5,677 nt of DNA. It comes from Balneolaceae bacterium. Lineage in GTDB: Bacteria; Bacteroidota; Rhodothermia; Balneolales; Balneolaceae. The notes beneath the pieces are model-generated. The model was given only the letters and a program-made list of their open reading frames with translations, did not search any database and had not been told where the DNA came from. Below, one piece after another: positions 1-5,677 of this stretch. Numbering within the stretch: the stretch's first letter is position 1; the number at the start of each line of letters is the position of its first letter. The DNA lies in the NCBI GenBank assembly GCA_007117235.1, contig SKGY01000114.1:1-5677 (forward strand), read 5' to 3'. The position numbers were made by a program, and so were the translations under genes.

Positions 1-123
1 AGTTAGCGGATAGTCGTTTCAAGTAAAAAATCACACAATTAAATTAGAGTTTAGAACTACTCGGGATTGCCTGAAAATTTTATACATTCAGTAAATGTCT
101 ATCCATTCAAATAAATTAATCAT

Positions 124-2106
124 ATGAAGGTTACACGATTACTTATTACCACACTTTTTTCAACGCTGCTAATAGTTGCTTTTGCAATAGAATCCGACGC
201 TCAGGGACTCTCACCTGAAGATGTTGTAAACATTAAATCTGTGGGAACCGTTAGCATGAGCTCAGATGGCAGCTACGTTGCCTATACACTCAGTGTACCA
301 AGAAGTGATGATGAATCTGTCGGAAGAAATTACTCAGAGCTTTACATCATATCTTCTGGCGGTGGGGAATCGATTCCCGTCATGCAAAAACCGAACAGTG
401 CCGGATCTCCGCAATGGGGACAGGATGGGCGGTTATACTTTACATCTAGAATCACGGATCACCACAACCAGACTCAGGTCTATTCGGTAAACAGATCAGG
501 TAATGACCTACAAAAGCACACATCTGCCGAGCATGGACTAATCAGTTTTGCCTGGACATCCGATGGAAGCACTCTCGCCTATACGGTAATGGAACCTGTT
601 TCTGAAGAACGAAGAAGTTTAGAAGAGAGAGGTTACGACATGATTGTGGTCGGTGAGAATCTAAGATATATGAACCTGTGGGTTCAACCCAGAAATGGAA
701 ACGCATCAAAAGTAACACCAGAAGATCTGTATGTATGGGATTTTTCGTGGTCACCAAACGGCAATCAGCTGGCATTGAGAGTTACTGACAAACCCGGTGC
801 AGATGAAGACCAAATGTACTCGAGGATTGCTGTCATCAACAGAGATGGTTCAGGCATGAGGGAGATCATGAGTGCACCCAAAAAGAAAGCGGGAATGAGC
901 TGGTCACCCGATGGGTCAAAACTCGCTCTGCTTGCAGGCAAGGTTTATAGTGATCCCCTTCCGCATCGACTCTGGATTTTAAATAGTGATGGCAGTGAAA
1001 ACCGTGATCTCACTCCTGTTAACTGGGAGGGCTCTATCGAATCAGTAAGATGGATGGATGACCGCACCGTTATGTTTACCGCTGTTGAACGTTCATCAAC
1101 ACTTCTCTACTCAATGCGGATTGACCGAAACACACCGAACAAAATTGCAGGAGGTGGTGATGAGATTTTCAGAAGTGTGAGTTCCGATTCACGAAATCGG
1201 TCGTTCGCAGCATCAGTAAATACAAAAGCTCACCCCTCTGAAGTGTATGTGACCGATATGAGACGCGGTAATTTCACCCGCCTTACACATCATAATGAAT
1301 GGCTAAGTGACAAACAGCTTGGCGAACAGTCCTCTATCACATGGAAAGGCGCTGATGATCTTGAAATTGAAGGCATATTAGTGAAACCTGTTGGGTATCA
1401 GAATGGGCAACGTTATCCGTTAGTGATACTTCCTCACGGCGGACCTGAAGGCATTAGTATGAATGGCTGGAATACGCGCCCACTTTACCCATCTCATGTG
1501 TTGGCCAATGAGGGGTATGTTGTTTTAAAACCAAATTATCGCGGCAGCGGTGGCCGAGGAACGGGGTTCGCATCAGCCAATCATCGCGATCTCGGTGGAA
1601 AAGAGTTTGATGATGTGTTATTAGCCATCGATCATTTAGACGAAATCGGGCTGATTGACCCGGACAAAGTGGGAATCAGCGGAACCTCTTATGGCGGATA
1701 CTTTGCAGCGTGGGCGGCCACAAGATACAGTGATCGCTTTGCAGCAGGTATCACATTTGCAGGTTTATCAAACTGGATCTCTTTTACCGGCACAACTGAT
1801 ATTCCGCATGAAATGAGCGTAGTACACTGGGATCTTTACTGGTTTGATAATCCCGGTCAAAACTGGGAGCGCTCACCTGTAGCCTGGCTGAATCAATCCA
1901 ACACTCCATTGCTTGTAGCTCATGGACTTGCTGATGATCGCGTTCATCCTGAACAGTCTATACAGCTCTATCAGTTTCTGGAGATGAAGGGAATTCCTAC
2001 CGGATTGGTTCTTTATCCAAGACAACCACACGGTTTAACTGAGCGTGCTCACCAGCTGGATTTTATGGAGAGGGTAGTTGATTGGTTTAATCTGTATTTG
2101 AAATAA
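124..2106 (+). CDS. Exported S9-family serine peptidase (prolyl oligopeptidase / dipeptidyl aminopeptidase type)
   Basis: This gene encodes a 660-residue serine peptidase of the COG1506 type, expected to trim short or N-terminally blocked peptides in the periplasm or outside the cell. Residues 1-26 are a signal peptide: K2 and R5, a hydrophobic core to about residue 21, and likely cleavage after SDA26. Residues about 30-400 form a beta-propeller gate with PD40/WD40-like strands, seen at FAWTSDG (142-148), FSWSPNG (207-213) and MSWSPDG (258-264). The C-terminal alpha/beta-hydrolase domain shows HGGP (438-441, oxyanion region), YRGSGG (472-477), the nucleophile motif GTSYGGY (520-526, Ser522), HGLADDRV (600-607, Asp604) and PHG with His636. 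The triad is therefore complete and the length is normal for the family. The ATG is preceded by A/T-rich sequence without a Shine-Dalgarno, but the signal peptide right after it supports this start. Exact substrate preference (dipeptidyl, acylaminoacyl or oligopeptidase) cannot be read from the sequence. Confidence 0.95.
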   Translation: MKVTRLLITTLFSTLLIVAFAIESDAQGLSPEDVVNIKSVGTVSMSSDGSYVAYTLSVPRSDDESVGRNYSELYIISSGGGESIPVMQKPNSAGSPQWGQDGRLYFTSRITDHHNQTQVYSVNRSGNDLQKHTSAEHGLISFAWTSDGSTLAYTVMEPVSEERRSLEERGYDMIVVGENLRYMNLWVQPRNGNASKVTPEDLYVWDFSWSPNGNQLALRVTDKPGADEDQMYSRIAVINRDGSGMREIMSAPKKKAGMSWSPDGSKLALLAGKVYSDPLPHRLWILNSDGSENRDLTPVNWEGSIESVRWMDDRTVMFTAVERSSTLLYSMRIDRNTPNKIAGGGDEIFRSVSSDSRNRSFAASVNTKAHPSEVYVTDMRRGNFTRLTHHNEWLSDKQLGEQSSITWKGADDLEIEGILVKPVGYQNGQRYPLVILPHGGPEGISMNGWNTRPLYPSHVLANEGYVVLKPNYRGSGGRGTGFASANHRDLGGKEFDDVLLAIDHLDEIGLIDPDKVGISGTSYGGYFAAWAATRYSDRFAAGITFAGLSNWISFTGTTDIPHEMSVVHWDLYWFDNPGQNWERSPVAWLNQSNTPLLVAHGLADDRVHPEQSIQLYQFLEMKGIPTGLVLYPRQPHGLTERAHQLDFMERVVDWFNLYLK

Positions 2107-2113
2107 TTCAACT

Positions 2114-2140
2114 GGCTTCCCATGCCTAACATGGGAAGCC
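2114..2140 (+). terminator. Perfect 10-bp hairpin after the S9 peptidase (weak terminator or processing/stability stem)
   Basis: GGCTTCCCAT (2114-2123) pairs perfectly with ATGGGAAGCC (2131-2140) around a 7-base loop. It begins 8 bp after the peptidase stop codon. The sequence after the stem (TTCACACAAT) is not a U-tract, so it is not a textbook intrinsic terminator. It could be an inefficient terminator, a 3'-end stabilising stem, or an intercistronic stem between the peptidase and the DinB gene, whose TTG start lies 18 bp downstream. The hairpin is directly visible; its role is inference. Confidence 0.55.
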
Positions 2141-2158
2141 TTCACACAATCAGATAAT

Positions 2159-2698
2159 TTGAAAAATAAAGTTCTCTCAGAATTTTCAGATCTCGAAAAG
2201 CAGCGTAAGGAGATACTAAAACTCTATGTTGGATTATCATCTGACCAACTGCTCTTTAAACCGGACCCATCACACTGGAATCTGCTTCAGGTGATGAGGC
2301 ATTTAGTGACAGCGGAAGTTCAGTCGGTTGTCCTTATTCGGCGGAGATTGTCTCATCATGAAAGATCAAAGAAAGCAGGATTAAGTGCTTCGATCAGGCA
2401 TATGATTTTAAAATTTGCCCTTGTTTTGCCAATCAAGTTTAAAGCCCCGAAAATTGCAGAGGTTCATGATGAAGCACCTGATATAGAAACTATGAAAAGC
2501 GAATGGGAAGAGGTGAGAAGCGATATAAATACAATTATAAAAGAAACCAATTCTGATGTTTTAGCCAAAGAGTTGTACATACATCCAAGAGCAGGTGCGC
2601 TAAACATTAAGCAGGCACTTGAGTTTATTAATACCCACACGTCACATCATCAAAAGCAGATGAATAGAATTATGAATCACTCAGACTTTCCTGCTTAG
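2159..2698 (+). CDS. DinB-family (DinB_2) putative metal-dependent protein
   Basis: This is a 179-residue cytoplasmic four-helix-bundle protein of the DinB/YfiT-like superfamily. Members usually bind a divalent metal through three histidines, and some are thiol transferases (bacillithiol or mycothiol) or damage-induced proteins; most, like this one, have no assigned reaction. Visible signatures are WNLLQVMRHLVTAE (40-53), matching the family's helix-2 motif with His48, and a C-terminal HTSHHQKQM (160-168), where His160 and His164 are the likely remaining ligands. The central LPIKFKAPKI stretch (90-99) is typical of DinB_2 proteins. The start is a TTG giving MKNKV. No in-frame ATG precedes it, and the next methionine (residue 47) would remove helix 1, so TTG is preferred, although the frame is open further upstream and there is no Shine-Dalgarno. 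It lies 52 bp after the peptidase stop and may be read through from that gene. There is no signal peptide. Confidence 0.85.
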   Translation: MKNKVLSEFSDLEKQRKEILKLYVGLSSDQLLFKPDPSHWNLLQVMRHLVTAEVQSVVLIRRRLSHHERSKKAGLSASIRHMILKFALVLPIKFKAPKIAEVHDEAPDIETMKSEWEEVRSDINTIIKETNSDVLAKELYIHPRAGALNIKQALEFINTHTSHHQKQMNRIMNHSDFPA

Positions 2699-2772
2699 AT
2701 TAATCTGTAGATAGACATTCAAATAAATCTTTTTACAGAACTGCCTCAGTAAGTGATTGCAAGTCTTTCTTT

Positions 2773-2804
2773 TTTGTACTAATTATGAAATTGACGTTTT
2801 TTTG
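2773..2804 (+). promoter_or_regulatory. Candidate Bacteroidota-type promoter for the propeller lipoprotein gene
   Basis: TTTG at 2773-2776 and TTTTTTTG at 2797-2804 are separated by 20 bp. This resembles the Bacteroidota housekeeping consensus of a -33 TTTG and a -7 TAnnTTTG about 19-21 bp apart, with one mismatch in the -7 element (T for A). The ATG at 2825 lies 20 bp downstream, which would leave a short leader. An overlapping sigma-70-like alternative is TTGACG at 2791-2796 with TCGAAT 17 bp further on, but it would start transcription at about the start codon. T-richness makes chance matches easy, so confidence is modest. Confidence 0.4.
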
Positions 2805-2824
2805 TAACCAATCTCGAATCTACA

Positions 2825-3847
2825 ATGAAGAATCTATATTTCTATTTACCAATAATTCTTGCCCTTGCAGTTTACAGCTGCCAATCAGGTGATGCTTCAC
2901 AATCACAGGAAATCACTGCAGAAGTAATCGTCTCTTTAGAAGAGTGGAATGTTCCATTTGATGAAACACGATCGCGGGATCCATACGTTGCCCCGGATGG
3001 AACTGTATTTTTTGCAGGCCAGCGCGCTCACTATGTTGGTCATTTTAATCCGGAAACCGAAGAGTTCCGCCATCTTCCACTTGAAGATGGTGCAGGACCT
3101 CACACCGTAACTGTGGCTGATGACGGTACCGTTTGGTATGCCGGAAACCGCGCCCGTCACATTGGCAAAATGGACCCTGAAGCAGGTGAAATTACCAAGT
3201 ACATGATGGATGATGATTACGCCCGAGATCCGCACACTTTCGCGTTTGATAACGATGGCAATATCTGGTTTACTGCACAGGGAGGTAATGGTGTGGGACA
3301 CTTCAACGTAACCACCGGGGAAGCAAAAGTTATACCCGTACCTACAGAAAGAGCCCGCCCTTATGGGATTCGAATGGCCCCGGATGGAAATACTCCCTGG
3401 ATAGCTCTTTTCGGCACTAACAAAATTGCCACTGTCAACCCGGAAACAATGGAATTGACTGAAATTGAATTGCCAAGGGAAACAATTCGTCCACGACGCC
3501 TGGATGTGACTTCTGACGGCAACGTTTGGTACGGTGATTATGCTTCCGGATTCATTGGCCGCTATAATCCATCTACCGGAGAAATTACAGAATGGGAAAT
3601 GCCCGACGGAGATGCTTCAAGGCCCTACGCTGTTCTGGCAGATGACAAAGACCGAATCTGGTTTTCTGCAAGTGGCCTCAGTCCAAATAAACTAATCGCA
3701 TTTGATACTAAAAGTGAAGAGTTCGTTGCTTCAATGGAAATCCCATCCGGTGAAGGGTCCATTCGTCACATGGATTACGATGAACGAACACGCGGGCTAT
3801 GGTTTGGCACAGATACCGGGCATATCGGTCGTCTGACAGTAAATTAA
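2825..3847 (+). CDS. Seven-bladed beta-propeller lipoprotein, virginiamycin B lyase (Vgb)-like
   Basis: This 340-residue protein has a lipoprotein signal peptide: MKNLYF, a hydrophobic stretch, then a VYSC lipobox with Cys19. It is probably anchored in the outer or inner membrane and faces the periplasm or surface. The remainder is a propeller of about seven blades, each opening with an xP(H/Y) turn followed by DG-x-(V/I)-W-(F/Y) and closing with IG-(K/R)-x-(N/D)P-x-TGEI. They span roughly residues 52-86, 91-128, 135-172, 178-216, 222-259, 266-306 and 312-340. This is the COG4257 streptogramin-lyase fold. In true Vgb the catalytic and Mg-binding residues are, as I recall, His228, Glu268, His270 and Glu284. 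Aligning by eye, only one His (315) remains, with Tyr268, Ile313 and Thr329 at the other positions. Antibiotic lyase activity is therefore doubtful, and a binding or unknown enzymatic role fits better. The gene has a candidate promoter upstream and an intrinsic terminator just after it, so it may be monocistronic. Confidence 0.88.
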   Translation: MKNLYFYLPIILALAVYSCQSGDASQSQEITAEVIVSLEEWNVPFDETRSRDPYVAPDGTVFFAGQRAHYVGHFNPETEEFRHLPLEDGAGPHTVTVADDGTVWYAGNRARHIGKMDPEAGEITKYMMDDDYARDPHTFAFDNDGNIWFTAQGGNGVGHFNVTTGEAKVIPVPTERARPYGIRMAPDGNTPWIALFGTNKIATVNPETMELTEIELPRETIRPRRLDVTSDGNVWYGDYASGFIGRYNPSTGEITEWEMPDGDASRPYAVLADDKDRIWFSASGLSPNKLIAFDTKSEEFVASMEIPSGEGSIRHMDYDERTRGLWFGTDTGHIGRLTVN

Positions 3848-3859
3848 ATTTATTCCTAT

Positions 3860-3898
3860 ATCCCGTTCTGATTAATTTACAGGACGGGATTTTGTTTT
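3860..3898 (+). terminator. Intrinsic terminator of the propeller lipoprotein gene, abutting the next start codon
   Basis: ATCCCGTTCTG (3860-3870) pairs with CAGGACGGGAT (3880-3890) as an 11-bp stem containing one G-U pair, with a 9-base A/T loop, followed by TTTGTTTT (3891-3898). This is a convincing Rho-independent terminator 12 bp after the stop at 3847. Its U-tract ends at the base immediately before the ATG at 3899, so the structure also makes up most of the upstream region of the following gene. Confidence 0.82.
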
Positions 3899-4489
3899 AT
3901 GGCAAACCTGATCAAAATCACCTCGTTAATTTTATTTCCATTCGTCATTGGCATCAGTATGCCTGAGTCAGAAAAAGACATCGTACCAATTGATGGAGAT
4001 TTCAATCCTGAACACCTTGACGGGCCATTTACCGGTGGTTTTGGTGAGCTAACATGCCATTCTTGTCACTTCGACTATGATATCAATATGGACGGCGGCA
4101 GCCTCACAGTTGAAGGTTTACGGGATAGCTATCAGCCCGGAAAGAGATATGACATGAAGGTTATTGTTGAAAGCTCTCACTTGGAAAATGGTGGTTTTCA
4201 AATGACATCTCGATTCAAAAATGGTAGCCAAGCCGGTAAATTCGAATGGACAGGCAATCACCTAATGTACACGCCAAATATTTCTGATGAGGTAAAGTAT
4301 CTTCAACATACCCGCGAGAGCACTACACCTAGCGGCGATCGGAAAGTAAGTTGGAGTTTCACATGGACGGCACCCGAAACAGCAATCGGAAGTATTATTT
4401 TTAATATCGCTGCTAATGCGGGCAATAATGACGACTCTTCATTCGGAGACTGGATTTATACTAAAGAGCATATAACGTCAGCGCATTAA
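3899..4489 (+). CDS. Exported Reeler-like ('choice-of-anchor V' type) protein with one CxxCH motif
   Basis: This 196-residue protein has an N-terminal signal peptide (MANLIKI followed by a hydrophobic core, residues 8-20). A conserved segment follows, GGFGELTCHSCH, with CxxCH at residues 53-57, then a beta-rich domain resembling bacterial Reeler/choice-of-anchor V domains: YQPGKRYDMKVIVE (78-91), GGFQMTSR (98-105), a conserved His in YLQHTRE (His137), SWSFTWTAPE (151-160) and FNIAANAGNNDDSSFGDWIYT (168-188). In an exported protein, CxxCH is the covalent c-haem attachment motif, so it may be a small haem protein; a disulfide or metal site is the alternative. Unlike many relatives there is no C-terminal sorting domain, since the protein ends soon after IYTKEH. 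The ATG directly follows a terminator U-tract and has no Shine-Dalgarno. It is preferred over Met21 (3959) because only it supplies a signal peptide, and an in-frame TGA at 3869-3871 limits anything longer. Its electron partner or role is unknown. Confidence 0.8.
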   Translation: MANLIKITSLILFPFVIGISMPESEKDIVPIDGDFNPEHLDGPFTGGFGELTCHSCHFDYDINMDGGSLTVEGLRDSYQPGKRYDMKVIVESSHLENGGFQMTSRFKNGSQAGKFEWTGNHLMYTPNISDEVKYLQHTRESTTPSGDRKVSWSFTWTAPETAIGSIIFNIAANAGNNDDSSFGDWIYTKEHITSAH

Positions 4490-4491
4490 AT

Positions 4492-5226
4492 TTACTTTCT
4501 CTTGTCCCTCACGTAGATAGCTTTAGACTGTCCCTCACCAACCTTTCTCTCCTCCATTTCAAAAAGGGCAGTGGCATTGATCAACTCACCGAGTTTACTA
4601 TATCCGTAATTTCTTGGATCAAATTCAGCTGACGCCTTTGCAAGATAACTCCCCACCGGAGCCAAATGTGCCCATCCACTTTCATCTGATGACGCTTTGA
4701 TTGCGTTTCTAATCAAGTTTATAAGTTTTGTGTCTTGCTTTAACTCTTTGGTTGATTTTCTTTTTCGTGATGGTGTTTTCTCATCTTCATCATCCTGTAG
4801 CACCTCTGTATAAATAAATTTATCGCAAGCGGACACAAATGGTTCTGGGGTTTTCTGTTCACCAAAACCATAGACTAAAAGCCCTGCTTCACGAATACGA
4901 GCCGCCAACTTGGTAAAATCACTATCGCTTGAAATCAGGCAGAAACCATCAAATTTACCTGTATAGAGCAGATCCATTGCATCAATAATGAGAGCGCTGT
5001 CTGTTGAGTTTTTTCCTCTTGTGTAACCAAACTGCTGAATGGGCTGGATGGAGTGTTGAAGGAGAATCTCTTTCCAGCGATTGAGCTGCGGCTGAGTCCA
5101 ATCACCATAAATACGCTTTACATTTGCTGTACCGTATTTGGCAATTTCAGCAAGTAACCCCTCTATAATTGCTGCTTGAGCATTGTCGGCATCAATTAGT
5201 ACAGCCAGTTTATTTGTAGATTCCAT
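4492..5226 (-). CDS. NYN-domain (PIN-like) putative ribonuclease with C-terminal LOTUS/OST-HTH-like domain
   Basis: This 244-residue cytoplasmic protein begins with an NYN domain (about residues 6-140) of the PIN-like nuclease fold. The acidic metal-site motifs are intact: LIDADN (10-15; Asp12, Asp14), STDSALIIDAMDLL (74-87; Asp76, Asp82) and ISSDSDF (98-104; Asp101, Asp103), so metal-dependent RNA cleavage is plausible. A charged linker (about 143-165, DDEDEK then SRKRKSTKE) leads to a helical domain (about 166-240) with GWAHLAPVGSYLAK and YGYSKLGELINA, resembling the OST-HTH/LOTUS RNA-binding domain. The combination parallels COG1432/LabA-like bacterial proteins and eukaryotic limkain-b1/MARF1. 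The ATG at 5226 is preceded by AAAAGGG (plus-strand 5231-5237), a purine-rich site only 4 bases from the start. The barrel gene lies 67 bp upstream on the same strand. The stop is 2 bp from the stop of the convergent Reeler-like gene. The RNA target is unknown. Confidence 0.9.
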   Translation of the reverse strand: MESTNKLAVLIDADNAQAAIIEGLLAEIAKYGTANVKRIYGDWTQPQLNRWKEILLQHSIQPIQQFGYTRGKNSTDSALIIDAMDLLYTGKFDGFCLISSDSDFTKLAARIREAGLLVYGFGEQKTPEPFVSACDKFIYTEVLQDDEDEKTPSRKRKSTKELKQDTKLINLIRNAIKASSDESGWAHLAPVGSYLAKASAEFDPRNYGYSKLGELINATALFEMEERKVGEGQSKAIYVRDKRK

Positions 5227-5293
5227 AATTCCCTTTTATTAATCATCTTGATTTTAAATATAGAAAATCCTGTCGCCAACATCTGAAGCTAAC

Positions 5294-5677
5294 TCACCGA
5301 ATATTCATTTTAATTCCAATAAACGCATAATTTATCCACGAAAAATTATACACACTGTCGTTATCAACCCCTCCTTCAAGAACGCGGTAACCGCCAAACA
5401 GATCCCAGCTTGGAGACATATCAAAGTTTAATGAAAGCATTGCATCCGTTGCCCTGCCCTGATTTGCCACAAGTGTTTCTATATCAAAAACTCCAAAAAA
5501 TCTATCGTTGAAACTTCGTTTAGCGTAGAAATGCAATAAAGGCACTATACCTGTATCACTGTTTGTCTCACGTAGATTTGCTTGTACAAGTTGAATTTTT
5601 GCATCTCTCAGTAATCCTGCAATTCCGGCACCCAGCTCCCAGTTTCTACTTCGATGGAACAGATAACGATACGTTAA
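5294..5677 (-). CDS. Outer-membrane beta-barrel-like protein, C-terminal 127 residues (partial, runs off the right edge)
   Basis: On the minus strand an open frame enters from the window edge at 5677 and runs without interruption to TGA at 5296-5294, giving 127 codons. A GTG at 5545-5543 could be mistaken for a start, but the 44 codons before it are open and continue the same alternating strand pattern (LTYRYLFHRSRNWELGAGIAG, then RDAKIQLVQANLRE), so it is internal and the true start lies outside the window. The protein shows repeated amphipathic beta-strands with aromatic girdles: VPLLHFYAKRSF, FFGVFDIETLV, ATDAMLSLNFDMS, WDLFGGYRVLEGG, VYNFSWINYAFIGIKMNIR. This is what a small outer-membrane barrel or porin-like protein looks like. 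The last residue is Arg rather than the usual aromatic, although Phe and Tyr lie close by in the last strand. No specific family can be named. It may be co-transcribed with the NYN gene 67 bp downstream. Confidence 0.72.
   Translation of the reverse strand, partial: LTYRYLFHRSRNWELGAGIAGLLRDAKIQLVQANLRETNSDTGIVPLLHFYAKRSFNDRFFGVFDIETLVANQGRATDAMLSLNFDMSPSWDLFGGYRVLEGGVDNDSVYNFSWINYAFIGIKMNIR

Noticed and set aside
67..90. TTGCCT and TATACA upstream of the S9 peptidase as a promoter
   Set aside because: The two boxes are only 8 bp apart, and neither a sigma-70 nor a Bacteroidota -33/-7 pair with proper spacing is found in 1-123.
266..490. Open frame of 74 codons on the plus strand inside the S9 peptidase gene
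   Set aside because: It is a shadow frame of a well-supported peptidase, with no domain or signal of its own.
542..775. Open frame of 77 codons on the minus strand inside the S9 peptidase gene
   Set aside because: It is antisense to propeller-coding sequence, with low-complexity Leu and Arg content and no recognisable motif.
2705..2738. CTGTA...TACAG pairing as a terminator for the DinB gene
   Set aside because: The stem is only 5 bp with a loop of about 24 bases and no proper U-tract after it, so it is too weak to call.
2936..3301. Open frame of 121 codons on the minus strand inside the propeller lipoprotein gene
   Set aside because: It is the complement of repeated propeller blades. Its repeats mirror the sense strand and no independent family is recognisable.
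2825..3847. Antibiotic-resistance gene (streptogramin lyase)
   Set aside because: The fold matches, but the catalytic positions look substituted and the protein is exported as a lipoprotein.
5255..5262. TATATTTA (minus strand) as a -7 element for the NYN gene
   Set aside because: It matches TAnnTTTG at all but the last base, but no TTTG or TTG box lies at the expected distance upstream, so it is not listed as a promoter.
1..5677. Mobile element, CRISPR array, defence island, tRNA or rRNA
   Set aside because: No transposase, terminal inverted repeats, spaced repeat array, RNA-gene cloverleaf or toxin-antitoxin pair was seen. The NYN gene alone does not make a defence system.

Overview
The window is about 5.7 kb of ordinary, gene-dense chromosomal DNA. 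It most likely comes from the Bacteroidota/Balneolota/Rhodothermota side of the FCB group. The grounds are AT-rich spacers, start codons mostly preceded by A/T-rich sequence rather than a Shine-Dalgarno, one Bacteroidota-style -33/-7 promoter candidate (TTTG-N20-TTTTTTTG), and a gene set common in marine or halophilic members: exported S9 peptidase, DinB_2, streptogramin-lyase-like propeller lipoprotein, Reeler-like 'choice-of-anchor V' protein. The assignment is inference, because no rRNA or other marker gene is present.

Plus strand, left to right. Positions 1-123 are non-coding. Positions 124-2106 encode an exported S9 prolyl-oligopeptidase-family serine peptidase with all catalytic residues visible. 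A perfect 10-bp hairpin at 2114-2140, lacking a clear U-tract, separates it from a TTG-started DinB-family protein (2159-2698). A 126-bp spacer carries the promoter candidate for a seven-bladed propeller lipoprotein (2825-3847), which resembles virginiamycin B lyase but appears to lack its active site. A good intrinsic terminator (3860-3898) follows, and its U-tract runs directly into the ATG of a small exported Reeler-like protein with one CxxCH haem-type motif (3899-4489).

Minus strand. A cytoplasmic NYN-domain putative ribonuclease with a C-terminal LOTUS/OST-HTH-like domain (5226-4492) faces the Reeler-like gene tail to tail, with 2 bp between stop codons. Upstream of it, 67 bp away, is the 3' end of an outer-membrane beta-barrel-like protein (5294-5677) whose frame runs off the right edge.

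The genes do not form a recognisable pathway. Four of the six products are predicted to be exported (periplasmic or secreted peptidase, propeller lipoprotein, Reeler-like CxxCH protein, barrel), while DinB and the NYN protein are cytoplasmic. I see no mobile element, CRISPR array, tRNA or rRNA, and no convincing new multi-gene system. The points most worth a second look are the terminator abutting a start codon, the lone CxxCH in the Reeler-like protein, the NYN-LOTUS architecture, and the substituted active-site positions of the Vgb-like propeller.
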